Shown piece after piece: positions 10,317 to 18,318 of a stretch of 64,000 bases of DNA. The notes beneath the pieces were generated by a model. It worked only from the letters and a program-made list of their open reading frames with translations. It did not search any database and was not told the origin of the DNA. The DNA comes from Microvirga lupini (GTDB lineage Bacteria > Pseudomonadota > Alphaproteobacteria > Rhizobiales > Beijerinckiaceae). The DNA is taken from contig NZ_JACHWB010000002.1 of assembly GCF_014191055.1 (NCBI RefSeq), positions 248,001-312,000 of the forward strand. The letters run 5' to 3'. Both the position numbers and the translations under genes were made by a program. Positions within the stretch are counted from its first letter, which is position 1; each line of letters begins with the position of its first letter.

Positions 10317-10318
10317 TC

Positions 10319-10987
10319 ATGCAGAGTGAGACTCTCTTGACGAACGCCCCTGCGGCCAGCCCTATGCGCGCGCCATCGAGGCCATCCCTGTCCGTGTCCA
10401 TCCGCCGGGTTCCGACGGCCCTCCTCGTCGTCTACACGCTGCTTCTGGCGCTGGGGCTCGGCCTGAGCTCGGCCTACTGGGCCATCAACGGCAATCCACC
10501 ATTCGGCAGCCTCAGGCTTGGCCCGTGGCAGGCCTGGCCGCTCTTGGGCGCTCCCGAGGCCGATCCCTACATGCGCGCCATCATCGCACGCCGGGGCGAC
10601 GTTCCCCTCGCCACGGGCGAAGGGATGGGATTCAGGGCCAGCACCGACAGTGAAGGCAAGCCCCTCGACTCGGCCTGCTCCTACAGCATCGGCCCAGTCG
10701 CGCCGATTGCCCGCGTCTGGACCCTCACCCTGTATGACCAGGCTGGCCGCCTGCCGGCCACGGAGCTCGGACGCAGGAGCTTCACGTCGGCGGAAGTGCT
10801 TCGCGACACGCAGGACCGGTTCTCCATCGTCCTGTCCCGAACCGTGCAGCCGGGCAACTGGCTCCAGCTTCCCGCTGAAGGCCCCTTCACGGTGGCGCTG
10901 CGCCTCTACGACCCTCCAGGCGCGGCAGGAGCCAATCTCGAGGAAACCGACATGCCTGTCATCCAGCGGCTGGAGTGCGGCGCATGA
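10319..10987 (+). CDS. DUF1214 domain membrane protein
   Basis: A 222-residue protein with one N-terminal membrane anchor (about 33-60, ALLVVYTLLLALGLGLSSAY) and a periplasmic DUF1214 domain (TYPICAL end: ARVWTLTLYDQAGRLP, NWLQLPAEGPFTVALRLYDP). DUF1214 is normally the C-terminal half of DUF1254-DUF1214 fusion proteins; here it is a separate gene. It starts two bases after the penicillin-binding protein stop codon and its own stop overlaps the next start (ATGA), so it is translationally coupled. Function is unknown; the context suggests an envelope role. Confidence 0.85.
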   Translation: MQSETLLTNAPAASPMRAPSRPSLSVSIRRVPTALLVVYTLLLALGLGLSSAYWAINGNPPFGSLRLGPWQAWPLLGAPEADPYMRAIIARRGDVPLATGEGMGFRASTDSEGKPLDSACSYSIGPVAPIARVWTLTLYDQAGRLPATELGRRSFTSAEVLRDTQDRFSIVLSRTVQPGNWLQLPAEGPFTVALRLYDPPGAAGANLEETDMPVIQRLECGA

Positions 10988-11547
10988 GGGGGTTCGGCCG
11001 TTTCGTCATCGCCACCCTTTGCGGTCTCGTGATCGCCGTGGGGATCCATATCGCGGCCATCCTGGCGAGCCCCTATCTCGCCGATCAGGATGCGTTCTCC
11101 AAGGTCCAGGCGACCCTGACCGCCGAGAAGGCTCAGATCATCAGCGCTCCCGGCGGGGAGAACACGTGGCTGCCCAACCCCGATCCCGCGACGGCGGTGG
11201 CCACCTGCGCTTTCGACCTGCGCAACGGACCGATGCGAGTCTCGACCCGCACGGGCTCACTTCCTCTCTCCTTCTCGTTCCACAAGGAGACAGGCGGCGT
11301 GTTCTTTGCCGTGACGGATCGCGCCGCCGTGCGCGGCGAACTCGAGATCGTCGCCATGACCGGGCGCCAGCTCGACGAGGCCCGGGCCGCCGAGGACGAG
11401 AATGATCCCTCCCGCGACGTGCGGATCGTTGCGCCCGAGTTGCAGGGCTTCGTCATTGTGCGCGTCGTCGCGCCTGCCCCGAGCCTGCGCCCTCAGGCGG
11501 AGGAGATGGCGAAAGCGGTCTCCTGCACGGCCGAGCAGGACGCTTGA
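10984..11547 (+). CDS. DUF1254 domain membrane protein
   Basis: A 187-residue protein with an N-terminal hydrophobic anchor (FVIATLCGLVIAVGIHIAAI) and a periplasmic part with DUF1254 features (GPMRVSTRTGSLPLSFSFHK). ATG 10984 overlaps the DUF1214 stop by four bases and has CTGGAG eight bases upstream; GTG 10975 is a longer alternative. Having the two halves of a usual fusion as separate overlapping genes implies that their products act together, probably as a membrane-bound pair. Confidence 0.82.
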   Translation: MRGFGRFVIATLCGLVIAVGIHIAAILASPYLADQDAFSKVQATLTAEKAQIISAPGGENTWLPNPDPATAVATCAFDLRNGPMRVSTRTGSLPLSFSFHKETGGVFFAVTDRAAVRGELEIVAMTGRQLDEARAAEDENDPSRDVRIVAPELQGFVIVRVVAPAPSLRPQAEEMAKAVSCTAEQDA

Positions 11548-12050
11548 GCAGCATGCCCTGGAGGCCCATGACCTCGGAGGATCTAGGCCAAGTTCAGGTT
11601 CTGGCGGACGCGATCCATGCCAGCCACCCGGAAGATCCCGAGGTTCTGGCCGAGCGGCAACAGCTCTATCCGCAGGGCTGCTTCATGCTGATCGACGATG
11701 GACGCGCCATCGGCTATGCGCTTACCCATCCCTGGCGCTTCGCGGAGCCGCCGCCTCTGAACAGGCTTCTAGGCGCGATTCCATCCCCAGCCACAACCTA
11801 TTACGTCCACGACGTTGCCCTGCTGCCCACGGCGCGTGGAAAGGGCTATGCTGCGCAGATCACGGACCGGCTGGTGTCCCATGCGCGCGAGGCAGGGTTC
11901 GACAACCTGTCGCTGGTCGCCGTCAACAAGTCGCAAGTCTTCTGGGAGAAGGCAGGCTTTCGCGTGATCGCAGTTCCGGACTTAGGGCCAAAGCTCGCGA
12001 GCTATGGACCGGATGCAGCGCTGATGGTGCGCGACGTCGCCAGCCTTTGA
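11544..12050 (+). CDS. GNAT family N-acetyltransferase
   Basis: A 168-residue acetyltransferase. The acetyl-CoA binding segment is visible as YVHDVALLPTARGKGYAAQI (beta4 and the R/Q-x-x-G-x-G/A loop), followed by LSLVAVNKSQVFWEKAGFR. The acceptor substrate is unknown. The frame opens at TTG 11544, overlapping the DUF1254 stop, but ATG 11553 or ATG 11568 (with GGAGG five bases upstream) are more likely starts. It is the last gene of the penicillin-binding-protein operon. Confidence 0.82.
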   Translation: MSSMPWRPMTSEDLGQVQVLADAIHASHPEDPEVLAERQQLYPQGCFMLIDDGRAIGYALTHPWRFAEPPPLNRLLGAIPSPATTYYVHDVALLPTARGKGYAAQITDRLVSHAREAGFDNLSLVAVNKSQVFWEKAGFRVIAVPDLGPKLASYGPDAALMVRDVASL

Positions 12051-12091
12051 ACGACGCCTAACGGCGCCATTTCAGCAATGAAAAAAATCGA

Positions 12092-12295
12092 TCAGGAACG
12101 GCGGCGGCCGCGGCCGCTGGATGCAACAGGACGGGAGGGGCCAGGATTGGGAGCCGGTCTCTCGTAGCGAACGCCGGTGAAGAGCAGGATCTCGCCCCTG
12201 GGTTCGTTGGCGGACAGATGCGGACGCTGAGGTCGTTCCGTAATATCCGGGAATGCGATCACCACTCCTGGCGATCTCGTCCAGACGTCTTGCAT
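12092..12295 (-). CDS. Small hypothetical protein, 67 aa
   Basis: A 67-codon gene with a strong GAGGAGGG ribosome-binding site four to five bases before its ATG. The product has a central segment RGEILLFTGVRYERP that looks like a conserved core, and a basic Arg-rich tail ending GRGRRRS. No function is recognised. The strong ribosome-binding site and separate promoter space support a real gene; the basic tail could contact nucleic acid, which is a guess. Confidence 0.65.
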   Translation of the reverse strand: MQDVWTRSPGVVIAFPDITERPQRPHLSANEPRGEILLFTGVRYERPAPNPGPSRPVASSGRGRRRS

Positions 12296-12485
12296 TGTGC
12301 CCTCCTCTGCTATGGTGCCACTGGCTGCCTCGACGACTGACTCACAAAAAGAGCCTCATGGTTAACAGATGGTTTCCGCCGGTCTCTGCCATGACGAAAA
12401 AGGCCCGGCCTGACATGAAAACAACAGTCACGGCTGCGCTTATGTTCCGGCCGGGATCGCTCATATTCCGCGCAGCGGATGCCCG

Positions 12486-12500
12486 TTAAAGATGCGCTAA
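12486..12500 (+). promoter_or_regulatory. CtrA-like TTAA-N7-CTAA motif
   Basis: TTAA, seven bases, then CTAA, about 47 bases upstream of the DUF2336 gene start. The Caulobacter CtrA consensus is TTAA-N7-TTAA, so this has one mismatch in the second half-site. A second site of the same form lies at 15570-15584. Confidence 0.3.
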
Positions 12501-12546
12501 CATACGCCCCATAGCCTCCGCATCATTGCGTTGAAGCGAGTTGCAT

Positions 12547-13566
12547 ATGGCGTCCTCTTCGAACCCGGATTTGTGGTCGGGCCTGTCGGGTTTCGGATCC
12601 TCCGAGAATGCAACGCCGGACATGCGCGCCGCTCTCCTGAAAGTGAACGCAGAGATGTTTGCAGCCGCGCCCGCGCGAGACCGGGATAGCATCGAAACGT
12701 TTGAGACGCTCATGCTGGGTTCCCTGCCGCGCGCGGACTCCACCACTCTCCTGGCCCTCGCCCGCATCCTCGCGCCCTGCGCCGATGTGCCGGCATCGAT
12801 TCTCGACTATCTCGCTCAGCACTCGCCCGAGGCACGGGCCATCGTACTCCAGCACGCCGCGCATCTGCCTGCAGCGGCGAACCGCCGGCAGCTCGCAACC
12901 GCTTCCGGGCGTCTGCGGCTTGCAGCCCGACCCGACCTCGATGATGCAACGATCCGAAGGTTGCTGCTTCTCGGCGAGGAGGCTGTCGCGGAGGCTCTTG
13001 CGGCCAATCCCGCCGTCGTGCCCGGCACGGCATCGTTCAAACTGTTGGTGCAGCGCGCACGCTGCCGGCCTCCTCTCGCCCGCATCCTCCTTGAGCGCGA
13101 CGATCTCTCCATTGCCGACGAGGCACCGCTTTACCTCGCGGCCGATGCCACGCGACGCGCTGCGATCCGCGAACGTGTCGCCGCCATGCTGGCCCGGCGG
13201 CGCATATCGCTGTCATGTGCCATGACAGAGGAGGATGTCGCAGAACTCCTGGCGATCAGCCGCAGGGGGGATGCGGAACGGCTGGAGGCTCTTCTCTCCA
13301 TGCTCCTTGGCTTTCCAGCTTCGACGGAGTGGCGGGTGCTCGAACTCGGTCGCCATCGCCTGCTCGCGCTCGCCTTGAAGGCGCTCGGGCTGGACTGGCG
13401 CAATGCCACGAGCGTGTTCCTCTCCTTGCACCCTGCCCTGTCCTATCCGCTCTCCGTCATCAGGGACTTGGTGCGCGAAGTGCGGGACGTTCCCGGCCCA
13501 GTGGCTCTTGCGCTCGTCGAGGCGATCCTGGGCGTGAAGGCGCTGTCGCAAGAGCACGGGGAATAG
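12547..13566 (+). CDS. DUF2336 domain protein
   Basis: A 339-residue all-helical cytoplasmic protein built of HEAT-like helix pairs, matching the DUF2336 pattern (LARILAPCADVPASILDYLA, HSPEARAIVLQHAAHLPAAA, RLAARPDLDDATIRRLL, EAVAEALAANPAV). DUF2336 proteins are frequent in alphaproteobacteria with no firm biochemical role. The frame could open at TTG 12541, but ATG 12547 is preferred. The divergent intergenic region (12296-12546) carries a CtrA-like motif. Confidence 0.8.
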   Translation: MASSSNPDLWSGLSGFGSSENATPDMRAALLKVNAEMFAAAPARDRDSIETFETLMLGSLPRADSTTLLALARILAPCADVPASILDYLAQHSPEARAIVLQHAAHLPAAANRRQLATASGRLRLAARPDLDDATIRRLLLLGEEAVAEALAANPAVVPGTASFKLLVQRARCRPPLARILLERDDLSIADEAPLYLAADATRRAAIRERVAAMLARRRISLSCAMTEEDVAELLAISRRGDAERLEALLSMLLGFPASTEWRVLELGRHRLLALALKALGLDWRNATSVFLSLHPALSYPLSVIRDLVREVRDVPGPVALALVEAILGVKALSQEHGE

Positions 13567-13674
13567 CCCGCCGCTCCATCGGCTGCTAGGTCACTGCCTC
13601 CGTCTGGGGGAGGATGCTCCCCGGTTCGAGTTTCTGATAGGATGTCTCGTTCGTCGGATGAACCGGAGGGTCGG

Positions 13675-14259
13675 ATGTTCCTGGAGACAATCGAGGAAGA
13701 CCAGGCAACGGGCCGGGTCGCGGAAATCTACGAGCGGCAGAGAGAGCAGCTCGGCTTCGTGATGGACGCAGCAAAGTGCTTCACCACCCGCCCAGACCTG
13801 CTGCCGGTCTACACGGACTTTTCGGACAAGATCCGGGCCGGATTTTCCCTTGGCCTGCGTGAATGGCGTCTGATCACGCTCATTGCCGCAAAGCACATCC
13901 CGTCAACCTACTGCTCCCAGGTTTACAGCAGGCAGCTCATTGCAGATCTCGGATCGAAGGAAGCCGTTCTTGCGGTTCAGGAGGACTTCCGATCGGCCGG
14001 CCTGCCGGAGAAGGATGTCGAAATGCTCTCCTATGCGGAGAAGGTCGCAAAGGACGCATCGCATATCTCGGAAGCGGACATCGAACGGCTGCGGGCAGCC
14101 GGCTTCTCGGACCAGCAGATCTGCGACATCGCTCTCTGCGCTGCCTTCCGCTGCTTCGTCAGCCGGTTCTTCGACGCCACGGGTGCCGGAACCGAGGCGG
14201 CCTTCGTCGACGAGGACGAGGAGTTCCGGTCGAAGATGACTGTCGGCAAAGCCCTCTAA
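13675..14259 (+). CDS. AhpD/CMD-like peroxidase-related protein with degenerate active site
   Basis: A 194-residue helical protein of the carboxymuconolactone decarboxylase/AhpD superfamily. The usual Glu-x11-Cys-x2-Cys-x3-His region reads REWRLITLIAAKHIPSTYC followed by SQVY: the first cysteine is Ser and the histidine is Tyr, leaving one cysteine. Classic peroxidase chemistry by a cysteine pair is therefore unlikely. ATG 13675 (MFLETIEEDQATGRVAEIYE) was chosen because GGAGGG lies a few bases upstream; the frame extends to 13642. Confidence 0.75.
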   Translation: MFLETIEEDQATGRVAEIYERQREQLGFVMDAAKCFTTRPDLLPVYTDFSDKIRAGFSLGLREWRLITLIAAKHIPSTYCSQVYSRQLIADLGSKEAVLAVQEDFRSAGLPEKDVEMLSYAEKVAKDASHISEADIERLRAAGFSDQQICDIALCAAFRCFVSRFFDATGAGTEAAFVDEDEEFRSKMTVGKAL

Positions 14260-14279
14260 ATTCACATCGGTCTTCGAAA

Positions 14280-14621
14280 CTAGTCACCCGGCGCCAGATC
14301 GAGGAAATGGCGGCCCTGACGGTCGTCGACCTCGACGAGCCAGAGGTCGGGATCGAAGCGCAGCTCACGGGTCATCCGCTCTTCCACGTCGAGGGGCATC
14401 ACGCCCTGCAGGATGGGAGCGAAGAGCCGCTCGCCGCTGTCGTCGAGGAAGAGCTGCGGCGCAGGACCGTACAGGCTTGCGGTGCCGTCGAGATGATCGA
14501 CCTTGACGAAAATCGCCCCGGCCTCGGCCGACCCGCGCTTGCGCAGGGCCGCGTCTAGACCTTCGACCGCGCAGCGGCGGAGATAGGCGGAGACCCAGAA
14601 ATCCGAGCGGAGGCGCGCCAC
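14280..14621 (-). CDS. DUF1491 family protein
   Basis: A 113-residue protein matching DUF1491 (LRSDFWVSAYLRRC, GAIFVKVDHLDGTASLYGPA, ending DLWLVEVDDRQGRHFLDLA). Function is unknown. Its GTG start overlaps the stop codon of the upstream peptidoglycan-binding gene (TAGTG), which indicates translational coupling on the minus strand. Confidence 0.83.
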   Translation of the reverse strand: MARLRSDFWVSAYLRRCAVEGLDAALRKRGSAEAGAIFVKVDHLDGTASLYGPAPQLFLDDSGERLFAPILQGVMPLDVEERMTRELRFDPDLWLVEVDDRQGRHFLDLAPGD

Positions 14622-15499
14622 TACTGGACCGCGATGCCGGAAGCGCTGGACAATTCGCGCAAGGTGCGCGCGTTGAACTCGCCCGTCACCGGCAGGCGCT
14701 TGTCCTGCTCGAAGCGCTCGATGGCCTGCCGCGTTCCGGAGCCCATCAGGCCGTCCACCTTCACGCTGTAGCCGAGCCGCGCAAGCGCGCGCTGTCCTGC
14801 AAGAACCGTGTCGCCGGGATCAGGCCGGCCCACATTGCCCGGCGGCACCGGCACAGGCCCACCCATGCGGATCATGTCGGCGATCGGATCGCGCGCGGCA
14901 GTGCGTGCCGGAGGCGGTGCCGCTGCGGGCGCAGGCTGTTGCGCCCGCGCGGGAGGTGCTGCGGCTGGCAGAGGCTGGCCGCCATTGCGGATCATCTCGC
15001 TGATCGGGTTGCGCGCCACGGGCTTCGTCGTGCCAGCGGCACCTGCTTCCGGTGCTGCTGCGTGCGGAACGAACGCATGCGGGTTTGGTCCTGTCACCGG
15101 TTGCTCGGCGGGTTCAGCCCCGGGACGCACTGGGGGCAAGGGGCGTTCGGTCTCGATTTCCTGAGATGGCTCAGGCGCAAGCACGACTTCCCGTGTGTTG
15201 AAGAGCGGCGCGGGATGGCGGCTGCTCTGCAGCGCCAGGGCATTCCAGGCAATCGCCCCTCCGCACCCGGTCAGGAACAGGGCGGCGAGAATCTGCCGCG
15301 GATGGCCGAACACGAAAGCGGCAGCCTGCTCGGCCATGCCCGGCCTTCGCTGAGGCTTCGCGGTACGCCGCTGCGGCGGTCGTGCGGGCGCCTTGCGCCG
15401 CACCACGGCGGGAAGGTCCAGATCGTCATCGGGCTGATCGACAAAAGCTTCACGCAAGGGATCGTTCCGTTCTCGAAGGATGAGGTCGTTTTGGACCAC
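14621..15499 (-). CDS. Membrane-anchored peptidoglycan-binding domain protein
   Basis: A 292-residue protein. Order: charged cytoplasmic N-terminus (1-60), one membrane segment (about 70-92, ILAALFLTGCGGAIAWNALA), a long Pro/Ala-rich periplasmic linker, then a C-terminal PG_binding_1 domain (about 230-285; LARLGYSVKVDGLMGSGTRQ). The linker holds a duplicated motif, NPISEMIRNGG and DPIADMIRMGG. The protein probably tethers the inner membrane to the cell wall. The start is GTG and its ribosome-binding site is weak. It is coupled to DUF1491. Confidence 0.82.
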   Translation of the reverse strand: MVQNDLILRERNDPLREAFVDQPDDDLDLPAVVRRKAPARPPQRRTAKPQRRPGMAEQAAAFVFGHPRQILAALFLTGCGGAIAWNALALQSSRHPAPLFNTREVVLAPEPSQEIETERPLPPVRPGAEPAEQPVTGPNPHAFVPHAAAPEAGAAGTTKPVARNPISEMIRNGGQPLPAAAPPARAQQPAPAAAPPPARTAARDPIADMIRMGGPVPVPPGNVGRPDPGDTVLAGQRALARLGYSVKVDGLMGSGTRQAIERFEQDKRLPVTGEFNARTLRELSSASGIAVQ

Positions 15500-15823
15500 G
15501 CAGCCGAAAGGACAAGCCCGCGGGAATCCGCCTGCTGTCCTTCTGGCAACGGAGCCTGACAGAGGGCGCTTAAACGAAACCTAATTGCCGCGTCCGTTTG
15601 ACCGATGGGAACCCTAGCAGCACCGCTTCCGCCTTCCGCAGACTATGGGGCAGCGAGGATTGCCCAGGTTTTCTATTGAAGTCGCAACGACTTGGCGCAG
15701 AAGAAAAGCGGCAAGGTTTCATTCATCCTGTTTGCAGGTTTCCCATGACACGCCTACGCGGGCCACGCCGGGTCCGTTATGATGCTGCATCATTGTTCGC
15801 GTCAGGCCATAGCGTCACCACCC
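15500..15823. other. Divergent intergenic region with a CtrA-like motif
   Basis: About 320 bases between the peptidoglycan-binding gene (minus) and a small membrane protein gene (plus). TTAA-ACGAAAC-CTAA at 15570-15584 is a CtrA-like site about 70 bases upstream of the minus-strand gene. The remaining sequence shows no gene; overlapping long frames belong to the sufE reading frame extended upstream. Confidence 0.45.
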
Positions 15824-16147
15824 ATGTTGTCCATTCTCCGTTTCATCCTGATCGTCGGCGCGATTTTCTATTACTCGCCGGTCCGCCAGAAAGGCGAAGG
15901 CACCGCTGCCATCGAGGCGTTCTTCATGCCGAAGGCCAGCGAGCCCGCTGCCGCTTCTCCACCGCCCACAGCAGAGGGCCCGGGCCACCTGGAGACCGTC
16001 TGGAAGGCGCTGCCCGACAGCGCCAAGCAGGCCGTGGTCGACAAGATCATGGCGTCGTCGGGTTTCCCCCTGACGGATACTTCGAAGCCCGCCGATACCC
16101 TGCGGCCCGAGGACCGCGCATCGGCCTCGTCGAAACCACGCACGTAA
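15824..16147 (+). CDS. Small membrane-anchored hypothetical protein
   Basis: A 107-residue product with an N-terminal hydrophobic segment (MLSILRFILIVGAIFYYSP) and a polar remainder containing an amphipathic helix (HLETVWKALPDSAKQAVVDK). It resembles small DUF5330-like proteins often found near sufE in Rhizobiales; that link is tentative. ATG 15824 places the membrane segment first; an upstream ATG at 15779 is in frame. The stop is about 70 bases before sufE, so the two may be co-transcribed. Confidence 0.6.
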   Translation: MLSILRFILIVGAIFYYSPVRQKGEGTAAIEAFFMPKASEPAAASPPPTAEGPGHLETVWKALPDSAKQAVVDKIMASSGFPLTDTSKPADTLRPEDRASASSKPRT

Positions 16148-16215
16148 AATCCGGCACACCCGTCGCCAAATGGCGGCAGGATGGCTATATGACCGGCAGA
16201 CATCACAGGTTTTCC

Positions 16216-16644
16216 ATGCTGCCGACCATCGACGAAATCGTTTCGAACTTCGAGCTGCTCGACGAGTGGGAGGAGCGCTATCGCTACCTCATCGAGCTCG
16301 GCCGGCTGATGGAGCCGCTGCCGGACGAGGCGCATAGCGACCTCAACAAGGTTCAGGGCTGCGCCAGCCAGGTCTGGCTTCAGACAGACGTAAAGTCCTC
16401 CGGAGGCAAGCCGGTCCTGCATCTGCTCGGCGACAGCGATGCCCACATCGTGCGCGGCCTCGTGGCGCTCCTCATCTCCCTCTACAGCGGCAAGACCGCG
16501 TCCGATGCACTCACTACGGACGCGCTTGGCCTGTTCAAGGAACTCGGCCTGTCCGAGCATCTGACGCCGCAACGTTCGAACGGCGTCAGATCCATGGTCG
16601 AACGCATCCGCCGCGATGCGCAGATGGCGCTGGCTGCGTCCTAG
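16216..16644 (+). CDS. sufE: SufE family cysteine desulfuration protein
   Basis: A 142-residue SufE homologue. The sulfur-accepting cysteine is in KVQGCASQVW, with the family's opening TIDEIVSNFELLDEWEERYR and the later LYSGKTASD. It takes persulfide sulfur from the SufS desulfurase and passes it to the SufBCD scaffold for Fe-S cluster assembly. Start ATG 16216 (MLPTIDEI) matches homologues; ATG 16189 has a better AGGA and would add nine residues. The suf operon is not in the window. Confidence 0.9.
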   Translation: MLPTIDEIVSNFELLDEWEERYRYLIELGRLMEPLPDEAHSDLNKVQGCASQVWLQTDVKSSGGKPVLHLLGDSDAHIVRGLVALLISLYSGKTASDALTTDALGLFKELGLSEHLTPQRSNGVRSMVERIRRDAQMALAAS

Positions 16645-17609
16645 ATCCGCCCGCCTTCGATCACCACCGCCTGCCATGCACGGATGCCGCGCGAGGCGGC
16701 CGGCCCGCGTGCCGTCGACTCGATGCCGTAATGCTCCGCGAGGCGCGCCAGCGCGAGGCGCACGACGATCTTGGCCGAACGCGCGGGCCATTGTCGCTCG
16801 CGCTCGATCTGCTCCAGTCCCTTGAGGAAGCCGCAGAGGTCGAGAAGCAGGTCGCTGAAGTCGCCCCCGATGGCATCGAAGGCGTGGCGGAGCCTCTGCC
16901 GTGCCGCCACCATCCGGTCAGTGGCCTCGCCCGGAGAGGCAGGGCCGCCGGTCTTCGGCATGGCGTCCCACCGCGCCGTCACGCCCGGCAGGAGGCCTGC
17001 CAGCATGATGTCGGTGCGCAGCCGCTCTCCCGCCTGATAGGCCGTTTCGTCGATCATCGGTGCGCCGTTACGGTCCCGGCGGCGGCGCAGCCAGTCGAGG
17101 GGGCTTTCCTCCGTGTCGACGCGCATGCGCCCCGCGCCCGTGGTGGTCTCGACAGTCGTGACCTCTGTTTCGCGATGCTGATGCAGGAAGGCGAGGTCCG
17201 CCTCAGGCGCGGAGATGCGGCGCCAATGGGCTTCGCCGGCTGAGGTCAGCCGCAGAGTCCGGCGGCCCGATTCCGCCTGCTGCCAACAGGCGAGATCCGC
17301 GCGTGCAAGGGCGTCCGCCGTTGCCGCCGCAAAGCGCCCTGCCCCAACCGAGACGCCGCCCCGGCGCCTGTGGATAAGCACGCTCGACGGGTCCGTCGGG
17401 TCGATGAGGGCCCAGGTTTCCGGCTGGCCCAGCACCCCAAGCATGCGCTTCGCCTCCCGGGTCAGGGAATCGCCTGCCATTTGCCCTGCGGCCGGAACGG
17501 CATTGGTCATTGCATGCCCTTTACGCCTCTTCGAGACGTCCTTCTTCACTGCTGAAAAGTCTGCTGCGGCAATACTTTGATGAACCGCATCGCCGTCTTC
17601 AATGTTCAT
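16641..17609 (-). CDS. DUF6456 domain protein
   Basis: A 322-residue protein whose second half matches DUF6456: MRVDTEESPLDWLRRRRDRN, YQAGERLRTD, RMVAARQRLRHAFDAIGGDF and VRLALARLAEHYG. The first half contains a winged-helix-like stretch (about 50-130). A DNA-binding role is plausible but not shown. A shorter start at ATG 17510 is possible. Its stop overlaps the sufE stop by four bases (convergent). A 10-bp inverted repeat lies upstream at 17632-17653. Confidence 0.75.
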   Translation of the reverse strand: MNIEDGDAVHQSIAAADFSAVKKDVSKRRKGHAMTNAVPAAGQMAGDSLTREAKRMLGVLGQPETWALIDPTDPSSVLIHRRRGGVSVGAGRFAAATADALARADLACWQQAESGRRTLRLTSAGEAHWRRISAPEADLAFLHQHRETEVTTVETTTGAGRMRVDTEESPLDWLRRRRDRNGAPMIDETAYQAGERLRTDIMLAGLLPGVTARWDAMPKTGGPASPGEATDRMVAARQRLRHAFDAIGGDFSDLLLDLCGFLKGLEQIERERQWPARSAKIVVRLALARLAEHYGIESTARGPAASRGIRAWQAVVIEGGRI

Positions 17610-17631
17610 GTTTTGTTCCCATAAATAAACT

Positions 17632-17653
17632 AAGGAAGGGATGTCCCTTCCTT
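17632..17653. promoter_or_regulatory. 10-bp inverted repeat upstream of the DUF6456 gene
   Basis: AAGGAAGGGA (17632-17641) is the exact reverse complement of 17644-17653, with two bases between. It lies 23-44 bases upstream of the longest start of the DUF6456 gene, in an AT-rich patch. This would suit an operator for a dimeric regulator, possibly DUF6456 itself. There is no T-run of a terminator on either side. Confidence 0.45.
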
Positions 17654-17795
17654 GCTCGATAGTGGGGCCATATTCCTAGTTGTCAACGCGATTCAAAACT
17701 GTTGATAAGACTGAGGATAACTGGGACAGCGCTGAGGCCGCCCGCACAAAGGCCGCAATGATCCCTTGCCTTTCGAGCAGGGGATTGCTTGATGT

Positions 17796-18230
17796 CTACG
17801 CCGCCGGCCTGACGTCCAGCGATCCAGGTTCAGCCCCTTCGGCGAAGGCAAAGCCCTCGTCGGCCCAGCCCGTCATGCCGCCGAGCATCAGCTTCACCGG
17901 ACGTCCGAGCTCTGCGAGGCGCAACGCACCCCTGTCGGCGCCGTTGCAATGCGGGCCGGCGCAATAGACCACGAACAGCGTCGACTCGGGCCAGGCGGAC
18001 ATGCGTTCCGCCGTGATCTCCCGGTGCGGAAGATTGAGGGCGCCCGGCACATGGCTGCGGGCATAAGCCCTGGGGCCGCGCACGTCGAGAAGCACGAAGT
18101 CGGCCTGGCCGCTCGCGAATGCGTCGTGCACATCGGCGCAGTCGGTCTCCAGCGAGAGTCGAGCGGCGAACTGTGCCCGGGCGATGGAAGGAGCGGCTGC
18201 CGGAATAGCCGCGACGGAACTGGCTGGCAT
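17796..18230 (-). CDS. Rhodanese-like domain protein
   Basis: A 144-residue single rhodanese domain. The DVRGPRAYARSHVPGALNLP motif and the active-site loop CNGADR (catalytic Cys, closing Arg) are intact, after FVVYCAGPH. Such proteins carry persulfide sulfur. The frame runs up to 18320, but ATG 18230 has a perfect AAGGAGG six bases upstream. It is divergent from ftrA, an arrangement frequent in Rhizobiales, and is probably controlled by it. Confidence 0.88.
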   Translation of the reverse strand: MPASSVAAIPAAAPSIARAQFAARLSLETDCADVHDAFASGQADFVLLDVRGPRAYARSHVPGALNLPHREITAERMSAWPESTLFVVYCAGPHCNGADRGALRLAELGRPVKLMLGGMTGWADEGFAFAEGAEPGSLDVRPAA

Positions 18231-18318
18231 GAAATCCTCCTTGTGGAAAAGCCGTGGCCAGAGTTCCGCACAGGCGGCATGGTGGAAAGTGGCGCTCCTG
18301 CCAACAGACGTAAACATC

